Source of the DNA: Copromyces sp. CBS 386.78
Taxonomy: Eukaryota > Ascomycota > Sordariomycetes > Sordariales > Sordariaceae
Direction of reading: 5' to 3'
Length of the DNA: 64,000 bases
NCBI GenBank assembly: GCA_030685235.1
Contig: MU839227.1
Span: forward strand, 1-64,000
Part shown: positions 11,480 to 21,061 of the stretch, piece by piece
Layout of the letters: the number at the start of each line of letters is the position of its first letter
Numbering within the stretch: the stretch's first letter is position 1
Made by a program: the position numbers and the translations under genes
The notes under the pieces: model-generated
What the model was told of the DNA's origin: nothing
The model's database searches: none
What the model saw: the letters and a program-made list of their open reading frames with translations, nothing else

Positions 11480-12775
11480 CTAAAATAGATAGAGCGATGG
11501 GTCTGTGAGATGGATCTTCAACTTGCCCACCCACCGCCAAGTTGCGTAGGGTGTCATATCAATAGTATTCTGCGTGGCCATGGTACCCATCGAAAAATGA
11601 GAAGATAAAGAATCTCCCGAAACCGAATAAGACCGCGATCGGCCACGAGGAATACCCTCCCATATGTCGTTGTGTCCTTGATCGTGGACATCATGGGTCG
11701 AGCCAAAGCCATGAATATGGTTGTCATATGCATTATGTCCATGGTGATGCGCCTCTTGGGTTGAGTAGTGGCCTTGTACATGGTTATCGTGGGGCTGATG
11801 AAGACCGTGCGTGTCGAGTTCGTACAAAGGCAGAAGGTGGTCGTCATCGTCGCCAGGAGTAAGCGAACGGGGATCACGACTGGGTGCTTTGTCCCAGCGC
11901 GCGCCGTAACGGAGGTGCACTGTTGAACAAATCAGCGTCTTCAAAAGGTGTCCCATCAGGAGGGCGAAATAGAGCCAACCCACAATGATATCTTTTTGGG
12001 GGTTACCGGTGCCTGGGCCACCTGCCATCCAGTCCTTGACCCAAAGTGCAATACCGATAGCACACGAAACATGGATAGTGACAGCAACACTGCTAAGCAG
12101 GAAGTAATCGGACGCATCTGCTTTGCCGGGCATGAATGGATCAAACGCCTCACCGACATCCAGGAACGTGTGCTTCTCGATCGGAGCACCGTGTAAGCGG
12201 CGGATGCCGCGGATGAACTTGTAAAGAGTTATGATCCAGTAACTTCCGTTGACAAGAGACAACCAAATCATCCAACCTTCCCGGGTCTCGAGGTCTTCGA
12301 GTTGCAGTTTGCGCCAACTATCACGCAGTTCTACACACCAGATTAGTATATAGCCATAAAATGCCATGGATAGGGTGTTCTTGAGAACTGACAACAAGAG
12401 CGGGAATGTCTTCATCTGGACGTACCGGTAGAAGTTGATAGCACTCTGAACGGCGTTGTTGCCGCGAAGAAAGTCTTCCAGGGTTTTCGGACCGTACTCT
12501 ATGTCATCTGCATTGAATGCTCTCATGATGAAAGAGTCGATATCTTGAGTATCGTTATGACTCTCAGGCGGCGGGGAATACAGTAGGAGAGTTGGCGAAG
12601 GGTCAGGGGTGGGTACCGGTGGAACCTCTGATGATAGCCGACTAAGCTCGGTGTCATCCTCAGTAGGCGTGAGGGAGGACAGGGCGGTAGCGAAAGAAGC
12701 GATGGTCGAGGCAGAGCGGCGAAGGTATGTCCTGCCTGGGGCTTGCGGATAGGGGGGAGCTATGGTTGGGTTCAT
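11480..12775 (-). CDS. Four-TM membrane protein with His-rich tail, function unknown
   Basis: Single open frame of 431 residues with a good start context (TCACCATGAA). The first 80 residues are Pro/Ser/Thr-rich and probably disordered. Four hydrophobic segments follow at about 124-149, 168-188, 223-246 and 263-286. The C-terminal tail is acidic and His-rich (about 310-370). It holds two imperfect 21-residue repeats (DNHVQGHYSTQEAHHHGHNA and DNHIHGFGSTHDVHDQGHND). Such a tail could bind divalent metal, which is inference only. I do not recognise the family. Conservation elsewhere in Sordariomycetes would be the test of its importance. Confidence 0.75.
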   Translation of the reverse strand: MNPTIAPPYPQAPGRTYLRRSASTIASFATALSSLTPTEDDTELSRLSSEVPPVPTPDPSPTLLLYSPPPESHNDTQDIDSFIMRAFNADDIEYGPKTLEDFLRGNNAVQSAINFYRYVQMKTFPLLLSVLKNTLSMAFYGYILIWCVELRDSWRKLQLEDLETREGWMIWLSLVNGSYWIITLYKFIRGIRRLHGAPIEKHTFLDVGEAFDPFMPGKADASDYFLLSSVAVTIHVSCAIGIALWVKDWMAGGPGTGNPQKDIIVGWLYFALLMGHLLKTLICSTVHLRYGARWDKAPSRDPRSLTPGDDDDHLLPLYELDTHGLHQPHDNHVQGHYSTQEAHHHGHNAYDNHIHGFGSTHDVHDQGHNDIWEGIPRGRSRSYSVSGDSLSSHFSMGTMATQNTIDMTPYATWRWVGKLKIHLTDPSLYLF

Positions 12776-14106
12776 GGTGATGCTTGTGGTTGTTGGTTAA
12801 CTGTGATGTTTCTTTGTTGTTCGATGGTGATCTGCTTCTCCAGCAACATCCATGTCGGACGGGTCGGGATGCCAGGTTTATATAAACACGGGCTTCTCAT
12901 TGTTTATGGGACAAATTGACGCCGCCATGGTCTTGAGCAGTGGCTGAGACGTCGCGTTATCGACACAATGACTTGCTTCTATCCGGGCCCTGACCGTGCT
13001 GCAAAATGTGAGCATCAGCAAATGTGCATTGTTACACAATTGGAAGCTCAATGTCAACAATCACCTTTGTCCTTAACAAAGAGTCCGACTCCCGGGCCAA
13101 TTCCCGGATGGATTCCATGCTGTGAACTGCGTGGATGTTCTGCGGCCAGAGCGATTCACTAAAACGATCTTTGTCTTCGCGATTCGGATGGAGAGACGCA
13201 CCTATTTTGTTGCTCGCTGAGGGCAGGACAGCCGACAACGATGCTGGCGGCGAATTGTCGACGATGTTGGTTGGAATCTTAGGGAGCATGTTTGATGATG
13301 GTGTTGGAAAAGGTGAGTCAAAGGTGGAAGTCAGCCCCTCCTTGAAAAGTTTGCAGGGAGAGCAGATGAGGAAGGAAGCAGAAGGGAGGTGTGACAAGTC
13401 GCCGTTCGCTCCTTCCATTTCCAAGTCAGTTGTGAAATGAGGAATCCCCGCTACCCCGCCTCGGAAAGACGACATCACTGTGGCTGGCGACGATGCTGAA
13501 GGAGAGGCTCATTTCTACCAAATCCTCCTCCATTCTCACGATATCATGGACCTGGGTCAAACGAAATGTAAACAAACACTCAGGGGCACCCAAGTCCGAA
13601 AAAGAAAAGATGACAGCAGAACCCCAGGGTTAGGGCTGACCATATGTATCACTTTCGTCCCCATCAACGGATCCCTGTCATCGAATCAGCGTGCAGAAAA
13701 TATCACAAGATGTCAAGATCTGATCTGATCACGAGTGGAGGCAAAAAGCCAAAAACTCCCCGCAACGGCATCCGCTCCGGCGACCCGGACACGCCGGCCT
13801 AGCCCCAGCAGGGAAAGGCTGACGAGCATGTGCTGGAGATCGGCGCTCCGAATTCTCTTATCGCGGCTGTTCGTGTTTCGTGTTTCATTGTTTGATCTTT
13901 TCTTCTTCTTCAATCTTTTCTGTAGTCGCTCTCATCCTCATCTTTCAACGCGTTTTGAGATCTGAGGGACAGACCAGACTGAAGCCGACTCACGATGCTC
14001 ACCCGATAAAGTCGCTTGCCACCACTACCACCACCGCAAACCCTCACCACCATCAGGATCCGACGACCGGCTTCGGCCATCCTCTCACCTTGCCACAACC
14101 ACCACA
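12776..14106. other. Divergent intergenic region between two membrane-protein genes
   Basis: This 1.3-kb space separates the leftward four-TM gene from the rightward MFS gene, so it should hold both promoters. Open frames on both strands around 13032-13478 overlap each other and lack domain-like features. I would not call a gene. CT-rich stretches near 13895-13945 suit the 5' UTR or promoter of the MFS gene. Confidence 0.5.
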
Positions 14107-16133
14107 ATGCCACGCTCCGTCGCTCGCCTGAGCACCATCCACGACGAGCGAGAAGATGACCCAAGGGAAGACCACCAAAGCCTGCTCTTCATGCCACCCA
14201 CTCCGCTCGAGGGTCCTTCTGCTTCTTCCTCAGTCTACTGGCCATCAACCTCCGGCTCCGGCTCTTCATCCTCTTCCTCCTCGTCCGACGACAATGACTT
14301 AGCACCCGCCGAAAACAATGAGCCTCAAGTACAAAAGCGAACCCACTGGACCCCCATCATCCTAATCCAGCTCATGATTTTCCTCTCGGCCATGGGCGTC
14401 GTCATCTCCTTTGCTCCGCGCACGCGCTTGTTTGAGGATATCGTTTGCAGGAAGTACTACGCTATTCATAATGGGACGGCGGAGACCACAACCGCCGCCC
14501 TCCTGTCCGCCACCACGAACCTGGAACTCCTTCGTCAAGCGCCCTCCGAATCGCAATGCAAAATCGCTCCCGTGCAAGACGCCCTCGCCGAGCTTTTCGG
14601 TTGGCAGACTTTCTTCGACGGCATTCCCGGCCTCTTACTAGCCATGTACTACGGCGTCTTAGCCGACAAAAAGGGTCGCAGCCCCGTCTTGTTCCGGTCG
14701 TTGCTCGGACAAGTTTTAGCAGCGGGTTGGGTGCTCTACGTTGCTTGGCGATGCTCTTCTGCTTCGGCGCTCTCTTCTTCCGGCTTATCCGACGGGACAG
14801 AGGACGGGATCATTGGTGGCAGCTGGGCACATCTGCTCTCCCTTAAAGCCACCTGGTTGAGTTCCTACTTCTTGATCATCGGTGGCGGAAGCACGGTCAC
14901 GAGTGCGGTGGGCATGATGATCGTCACGGACGCGACGACGGAGGAGAATCGCAGCCGCGTGTTCTTTGCTGCGCTGTCGACGTTGATCACGGCCGAGTTG
15001 TTGGGTCCGGCGGCTAGCACGCTGATGATGAGGAAATGGGGGCTTTGGGTTCCTTTGGGGGTCGGGTTTGGGTGCTTGGTCCTGAGCGCTGTGTTGACGG
15101 CGAATATGCCCGAGACGATGCATCTTAAGCGGGCTTCTGGGTCTGCAGTGGTTGCTGATCCAGAGGCGTTGATGCGCGAGGAGGAAGAGCAGTACGACGT
15201 CGATGCGGGCGCATCCGTGGTCAACGGAGTCAACACAAACAAGGGTGGAGACGTCCACAAATCCGCCATCCAAGTCTACCGCCACGCCGCCCACACGCTC
15301 GCCTACATCCTCCACCACCCCAGTATCCTGTTTGTGGTTCTCGCATTTTTGGTAGCCGATTACTCACGCGAGTCGCTGGTTATCCTGATGCAGTTCGTTT
15401 CCACGCGGTATCACATCCCCATTGCTCAGGTACGCATTCTTGACCCTTCCTTTCTTTCCTTTCAATCTGCTAACAGACCTAGGCAAACCTTCTCAACTCC
15501 TTCCGCGCCTTCACCCAACTCTTCGTCGTCACGATCCTCCTCCCAGGCATCGACTACCTAATTACCCACCGCCTCCACGTTCCGGCCTTACGCAAGGACT
15601 TGATCCTATCTCGCATCTCCTTCTCCTTCGTCACGGCCTGCTTCGGCGTCCTGGTCTGGGCCCCCTCGCTTCGCTACGTCTTTGTCTCTTTGACGCTGTA
15701 CACCCTCGGCTCTGGGTTCTATCCTTTTGCGAGGAGTCTGCTGGCTAGCTTGGTGGAACCGGACATGATTGGGATTCTGTTCACCACGCTCGCCATGATG
15801 GATACTGCGGGCAGCTTGATGGCGGGACCGGTGGTGGCTTGGAGCTTTGGATGGAGTTTGGGGCTGGAGGGGCTGTGGAGGGGATTGCCGTATATGGTTT
15901 CTTGTGTGCTTTGTGCGGTGGCAACGGTGTTCCTGATCTTTGGTGTTAAGGCTGAGAGGCCTGATTCGCGTGACGAGACGACGGTGGGGAGGAAGCGCCC
16001 GAAGGGCAAGGGGAAAGGGAAGGGGAGGGGCAAGGGGAAGGGTGTTGCAAGGGTCGCCGTGAGGGCTTTGAGAGATGTGGAGGAGGAGGACCAGGACGAG
16101 GGCGAGACACGGCCGTTGTTGGCCGGACGATAA
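14107..16133 (+). CDS. Major facilitator superfamily transporter
   Basis: Two exons, 14107-15429 and 15483-16133, with a 53-nt intron (GTACGC...CTAG, branch-like CTAAC); 657 residues. A Ser-rich N-terminal tail (about 1-75) precedes 12 probable membrane segments, starting TPIILIQLMIFLSAMGVV. The MFS motif-A-like loop is VLADKKGRSPVLFR after the second segment, and the two halves are joined by an acidic loop (about 345-385). The C-terminal tail has a GKGKGKGRGKGKG run and ends in acidic residues plus RPLLAGR. The layout resembles TetA/PCFT-like fungal MFS proteins of unknown substrate. The start context CACAATG is good. The neighbours do not indicate a substrate. Confidence 0.88.
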
Positions 16134-16750
16134 GACATGGACGAAAAGCATCGGGAGGCGTTCTGGGCCCTGGATACGGCAGTGATACGTGTACATTGAC
16201 TTATCAGGATTTGATATATGAAAGGAATTGGATTTGGTCAGATACTTCATTGGACCTTGGCGTGTTCGGAAGCGTCGGCAAGAAGAGCTGAGCATCTGTC
16301 TGTCGTCAGACCTGGAGCCGAAGAAGCCTCTACAGCCTGCTAACGTGAATAGCTGCAAACAGTCGCGGATCAACTGCTACAGTCGTTCGGTACCCGCGGA
16401 CTGTAAATCGTCGGTGGCGCCTAGATGAACAAACGACCATGACGTTGGCAACCCAGCTGGAGTTCCATTACAGCTTGACAAATAAAAGTTGAGGCCGTGA
16501 CGCTAACTACACGTTTCAAATAGCGCGGTAGGAGGCCACGGTACGATCCCCTGCAATGCCGCGGCAACTGCGAACCCCACTACGTGCCCATCTCATGACC
16601 GCCATCGGTTCGGCATCGACACGCAACCATCGCGGAGTTTGGGCGGGGTGATCGACAGGGCCCGCACGTATAAGAAGCTTCGGCGTCGCTGCATCTGGAT
16701 TTCCCGGCAATTTGCTCAGCACCAACGCCCGTTCATCAACATCATTTAAG
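16134..16750. other. Intergenic: MFS 3' end and esterase promoter
   Basis: Two rightward genes flank it. No gene, RNA or clear repeat was seen. Confidence 0.5.
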
Positions 16751-17719
16751 ATGGCTGACAACAAGTTCGACCCCGAGTATTTCCAGGCCATCCAGCCTTT
16801 GATGGCGCTCAAGGCATCCCTCCCGCCTCCTGCCCCCACCACTGACGTCGCCGCCCTCCGCTCCAACAGCGCCGGGTTCGAGATGATCCTCGCCGGCATC
16901 CCCGACTCCCCTGATATCACCGAGACCACCTACCAAATCCCTTCCAAGGACGGCACCCTGATCACCCTTTACCGCTTCACCCCGGCGGCGGCGGCGGCGA
17001 TCCCCGGCCCTTGTGCCGCAGTGCTCTACCACCACGGCGGCGGCTATGTCCAAAACACCGTCTCCCAATTCTCAAAGGATATCAAGCGGTACGCGCACGC
17101 CAGCGGCCTCACCTTCTATGCCGCTGATTACCGCGTCGCGCCTGAGCATCCTTTCCCCGCTCCCTTTGATGACTGCTACGCCGCCCTGGAATGGCTCCAC
17201 GCCAATGCCGCTTCAGAGCAGGTTGATCCGGCACGCATTGGTCTTTTCGGTCTGAGCGCCGGCGGTGGGCTGGCTGCGGCCGTTGCCCTCAAGGCGCGTG
17301 ATGAAAAAGTGTCGCCGCCCATCAAGAAGCTGGTGTTGGCGTACCCAATGTTGGACGATAGGACGTATTGGCCCGAGGAGCATCCATTGAATCCGTACTT
17401 GATGTGGACGGGCGCCTTCAACCGGGTTGCGTGGGGGGCATATGCGGGCGCGGATGGCGTGAAGGAGATCTCGCCATATGCGGCGCCAGGTAGGGCAGTG
17501 GATCTGTCAAGACTACCACCAACGTTCATCGACTGCGGCGAACTGGACTTGTTCAGGGATGAAGATATAGAGTTTGGTGCCAGACTGCTCAAGGCTGGCG
17601 GCAGCGTGGATCTGCACTTGTACCCTGGAGTTCCGCATGCGTTTGAGATGGTGGCAGTGAACATTCGGGTCTCGAAGCTTGCCGTCGAGCTCAGAGTTCT
17701 GGCGTTGGACAACCTATGA
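16751..17719 (+). CDS. Alpha/beta hydrolase, HSL-family esterase/lipase
   Basis: Single exon, 322 residues, starting at MADNKFDPEY. Upstream in-frame codons exist, but this ATG follows TTAAG and begins a typical N-terminus. Motifs: HGGG oxyanion motif at 95-98 (YHHGGGYV), nucleophile elbow GLSAGG with Ser169, Asp266 in DCGELDLF, and His296 in PGVPHAFE. The DYRVAPEHPFPAPFDD segment is a strong hallmark of the hormone-sensitive-lipase (GDXG-type) family. Likely cytosolic, since no signal peptide is seen. It would hydrolyse short acyl esters or similar small esters; the natural substrate cannot be told. It ends 38 bp before the stop of the convergent hydrolase gene. Confidence 0.92.
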   Translation: MADNKFDPEYFQAIQPLMALKASLPPPAPTTDVAALRSNSAGFEMILAGIPDSPDITETTYQIPSKDGTLITLYRFTPAAAAAIPGPCAAVLYHHGGGYVQNTVSQFSKDIKRYAHASGLTFYAADYRVAPEHPFPAPFDDCYAALEWLHANAASEQVDPARIGLFGLSAGGGLAAAVALKARDEKVSPPIKKLVLAYPMLDDRTYWPEEHPLNPYLMWTGAFNRVAWGAYAGADGVKEISPYAAPGRAVDLSRLPPTFIDCGELDLFRDEDIEFGARLLKAGGSVDLHLYPGVPHAFEMVAVNIRVSKLAVELRVLALDNL

Positions 17720-17757
17720 TTTGATGTACTTTATTGTGGGCTAGATCTGTATTCAGC

Positions 17758-19241
17758 TCAACTTCCGTCCTTGGCCAGCAGAGATTCGGCAAACGTTTTG
17801 ATGGCATCCTTCAGTGTGTATGCTGCTCTGCCCTGAGCCCAAAAGTGGCTGGCCCCGGAAACCTCGTGGGCTCGGAAGGAAGAGTTAGGAATGCCTTCCA
17901 GGCGTGCGGCCCACGGACGTAACTTTCGCACAGGCACAAAGCCGTCGTTGTCGCCGTAGATGGCGAGGGTAGGGTTTCGTACCAGCTTGGCTTCGGCTTC
18001 TTCCAGTGACATGGCAGTGTCAAAACCCGGGCCAAGCTCACCCGTTGGCGAAGCGGTAGCAGCTGGAGATGACATAGACCTGGTCAGACCCTTCCATGAT
18101 GGTCTTCGAGGAAGCAGGTTGAACGAGGCGAGGTTGTTGATGAGGCCCTGCAAAGGCGAAACCAGCAAGTAGGCCGGGCGAGCTACCACTCGGTCTGGTA
18201 CAGAAGGCAAGGAATCCTTTGCCGGTTGATGCTTTGTCTCTCGTGTGTCCTGTGCTGCATCTCCACTTGCAAAGCTGTGGTCCTTTCCGGAAAGACGTCT
18301 CTTATGACTCTTTGCCTTGGCCATCAGCTCTACAACGCCCTTGTGGATTCTCTCTTCCGTATCGTGGGAAAAGGACAATCGGGAATGGTGGTGTTTTCTG
18401 CTGCTTTCCTCTCCGCCGAAGCGCATGCCAGTGGGCGAGTGGGACAACATGTTGGCCTGATGCTCGAGGGCGGCTGCTCTTGCACTTCCTAACGTTGTGT
18501 TTTGCACCTCTGCAAGGTGTTGAGCTCGGAGTCGTATTTCAGCGGCATGGGAGCTGCAAGCCGGAGTGTCGAATTGGTGGAGTATGTTTTCGAGAGAAGG
18601 AAGTTGCATAGTGATCATTGAACCATACGAATAGCCGCCCATTAGGAACAATGGTGACTTGTTGATCTCGTGCGACGCAGAAGGTGTAACGGGTCTGGAG
18701 CCGCCATGAGGTCCCATATAATCTGGTGCTTCGGAAATTGGGCTCGTCGTCGGAACGGATTGTTGTCGGAAAGGATCGAGATAATGAACGTAATAGGATA
18801 GGAAGCCGACGAAAGAGGTGTAGTCTACCATCTCTGCCTTGGCTTTCCAAGAGGTCCGACCAGCGGAGCCTTGTGCGCCTCTTAAGATAACGAGGTATTG
18901 TCAGCATATGTCAGGATTGCAATTGGACGTAGGGAAGACGTAGTGTAGTCCAACCTAAAGTTGAAGGTGCCGACTAAAAAGCCAAGCTTGAGCAGTGTTC
19001 CGGCTGCGATGTCTACCACGGGGTCGTCATAGCAACCTCCGAGAGGCGCATACGGGTGGGCGAACACGGCGGCGTGTTTCCGCCATGGTGGTGAGGACGG
19101 CGACGGGTCGAGAGACTGGGGATGGTAAACGCGACAATCGATGGCGATGCCGTCGTGTAGACTCGGAAGGGTGAAGGAAAGCGTCGGGTCTGGAAGCAAT
19201 GATCTTGCCAACCGGGACGGCTGGTCATCGGCGTCTGTCAT
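17758..19241 (-). CDS. Alpha/beta hydrolase, serine-hydrolase type
   Basis: Exons 19241-18955 and 18880-17758 with a 74-nt intron (GTTGGA...TTAAG); 469 residues. Splicing joins VGTFNF to RGAQGSAGRTSW, a typical alpha/beta-hydrolase FNFRGxGxSxG segment. The nucleophile elbow is GGYSYGS (Ser180). The C-terminal part has an Asp in IYGDNDGFVP (about 406-408) and a His in GASHFW (about 441). A long polar insertion (about 195-330, with His/Ser/Lys-rich segments) separates the two halves. The family resembles fungal YtxM/dienelactone-hydrolase-like proteins of unknown substrate. I chose the ATG at 19241; an upstream in-frame ATG at 19397 would add 52 unlikely residues. The gene is convergent with the esterase to its left. 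Confidence 0.88.
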
Positions 19242-20177
19242 TGCTGGGCGCGCCGAACCTTGCCGTAGCTCCAAGACTGGCCCGGTGGCGTGATAACGAG
19301 CAAATGGAAAAGGACTGAGGAACACAGAGCAACGGGCGCCTACACGACGTCCAAGGTCGATGCCTCCTTGTTGTGTAACTGAGGGGCGGGCATACACGGA
19401 CGCGGTAGTTGTGAGGTCAATGTTTTCTTTTTTCTTTTTTTAAGCGATTGAAGCACTGACGGAGCCAAGGTGGAGAGTACTTGCCCGTTCCGTCACCGGA
19501 TCCACCCGGCCCCATCCGGGACACGGCAGCCAGCTTCGGGGAGTGCCGAAGTTCTTCAGCATCCCCGGACCCCGGACCTCCTCCGTCCAACTTCACAATT
19601 TGAGACTGAATCTTGATGATAATTTCCTGGTATTTAGACCCGTGATGACATGACAGTTATCCATTCGTCTTTGTCGCCCAGTTCTTTGTCCGAGCCTTGC
19701 CGACTATGCTGTTTCTTGGCAGTCGGTCACCAGCGGTCAAATTCCGCAGAGAGTGAAAAGAATATCATCTCAGGTCCTTTGGTATTGAGGGAATCCATCT
19801 TCCACTTGTCATCTATTGACTTGATGTTGTCTTGAGGCTGAAAAGTTGCTGAGTGAGATGGTGACGCGTGGATTTAGTAGTGGGCTCATTATCCTGGAGC
19901 ACCCGAGGTGGGCATTAAACGTGGCAGGACAACAACCTGGAAAGTGCAACATCATGGCTCTTCATTGTGGCACTGCCGTGTGTTCTTTTGGGGCTTTTGT
20001 AACTCATGAAGAAGCGTTAGTTACTGATACGTTGGAAAACGACCATGTTCCATACACAGCTGAGTTCTACCTATGATGTGCTGATATGGTAAACAATCCG
20101 GACTTCCACCTTAAATGCAAGAAATAGCTTCATCATTATGTTGTTAGGCAACGACAGTGAGAATGGACGGTTACGCA
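19242..20177. other. Intergenic up to the Copia insertion site
   Basis: It contains the promoter of the leftward hydrolase and otherwise small random frames. A T-rich tract lies at about 19427-19441. No gene is supported. The sequence stops at the target duplication CTACC (20178-20182). Confidence 0.5.
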
Positions 20178-20182
20178 CTACC

Positions 20183-20350
20183 TGTCAGACGGCAGGGGAT
20201 ATGCACGTGTACAGTCACGGGATTTCGGAAGAGCGGATCTGCTGCGGGATTTATACCAAATGCCAGATATCGAGCCAGGTGCAGATTAGTACAACAGAAC
20301 ACTCAATATAACTACGTTGAACCCCCTACTTTCAAACCTATATTATTACA
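20183..20350 (+). repeat. 5' LTR of outer Copia element
   Basis: 168 bp, pairing with 32461-32628. The two LTRs differ by transitions only in the stretches I compared (for example TGTCAGACGGC against TATTAGACGGT), as expected from RIP. The left edge abuts CTACC. Confidence 0.93.
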
Positions 20351-20887
20351 ATTAAAAGTCTTATTAATTCAGTCGTTTAAAGCTATCGCTAGCAATTCAA
20401 TAATCCGAAAACCGAAAATAATAATGTCTTCGTCTACGACTAAATCTAACAATAGCGTTATATTCAACGTGCCCAAGAACTAGCCCGCGTAGGAAGATGC
20501 CTTTATCTCCTAGGCCTAAAATTTCAGCCTCTAGAAGTATATTGATCCAGTAAACCGAGTGCCCTGGCCTATTGACCCAGAAGAACCCAATATCGTCAAC
20601 TATTAGGGTGCACCCCCCGAAGGGGAGACCCCCGCCGAACGTAGAACCCGGGAGCGAGAGCTTTCCAGCGCGGCGCGGATTTACGGCTTCTTTTATAAGC
20701 GCGATTATTGTGACTATATAACCGAGAAATAGGATTGGTGTACTAAAGTTAAGGCCCTCTCGGACTTAGGCATTAAAAAGACCACGCTAAGTCGATAGAT
20801 GACCGAAATTGTTGGAAATTAGTACCGTAAGACTAACCTTACTTAATGTATTAGGTTATACGAATAGTACAACAACCTCTCCAGATC
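20351..20887 (+). pseudogene. Gag start of outer Copia element (left part)
   Basis: Leader and N-terminal gag of the outer element. The frame opens at ATG 20424 and soon meets TAG/TAA codons that look like mutated CAG/CAA. It is cut at 20883-20887 (AGATC) by the inner element and continues at 27785 with RSASFNDREAKKFARATLLN. Confidence 0.75.
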
Positions 20888-21061
20888 TGTTAGATTTACT
20901 GGTGTGTGATCTAGTTGATTGAACTGTTTAGAAACTAGCTGTATGACTAATCCGCTCTAAAAGGTCTGGAGGGTGTTCGGGTATCCTGGAAATACTAAGA
21001 CCTTAATTAAGTAATTGGGACTCGCCTTATTTAATTGAGATCTCTACCTTATAATTTAATA
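20888..21061 (-). repeat. 3' LTR of inner Copia element
   Basis: 174 bp (TGTTAGATTTACTGG... at the left edge), homologous to 27611-27784 and, as its complement, to 43791-43964. It abuts AGATC on the left. Confidence 0.9.

Noticed and set aside
13032..13478. 148-codon minus-strand frame between the two membrane-protein genes
   Set aside because: It overlaps a 101-codon plus-strand frame, has no recognisable motif and lies in a probable bidirectional promoter.
3960..20182. Gene island considered as a secondary-metabolite cluster
   Set aside because: An MFS transporter and hydrolases are present, but there is no PKS, NRPS, terpene synthase, P450 or pathway regulator.
20157..20483. 108-codon plus-strand frame
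   Set aside because: It runs from host DNA through the Copia LTR into gag, so it is a chance fusion across an insertion boundary.
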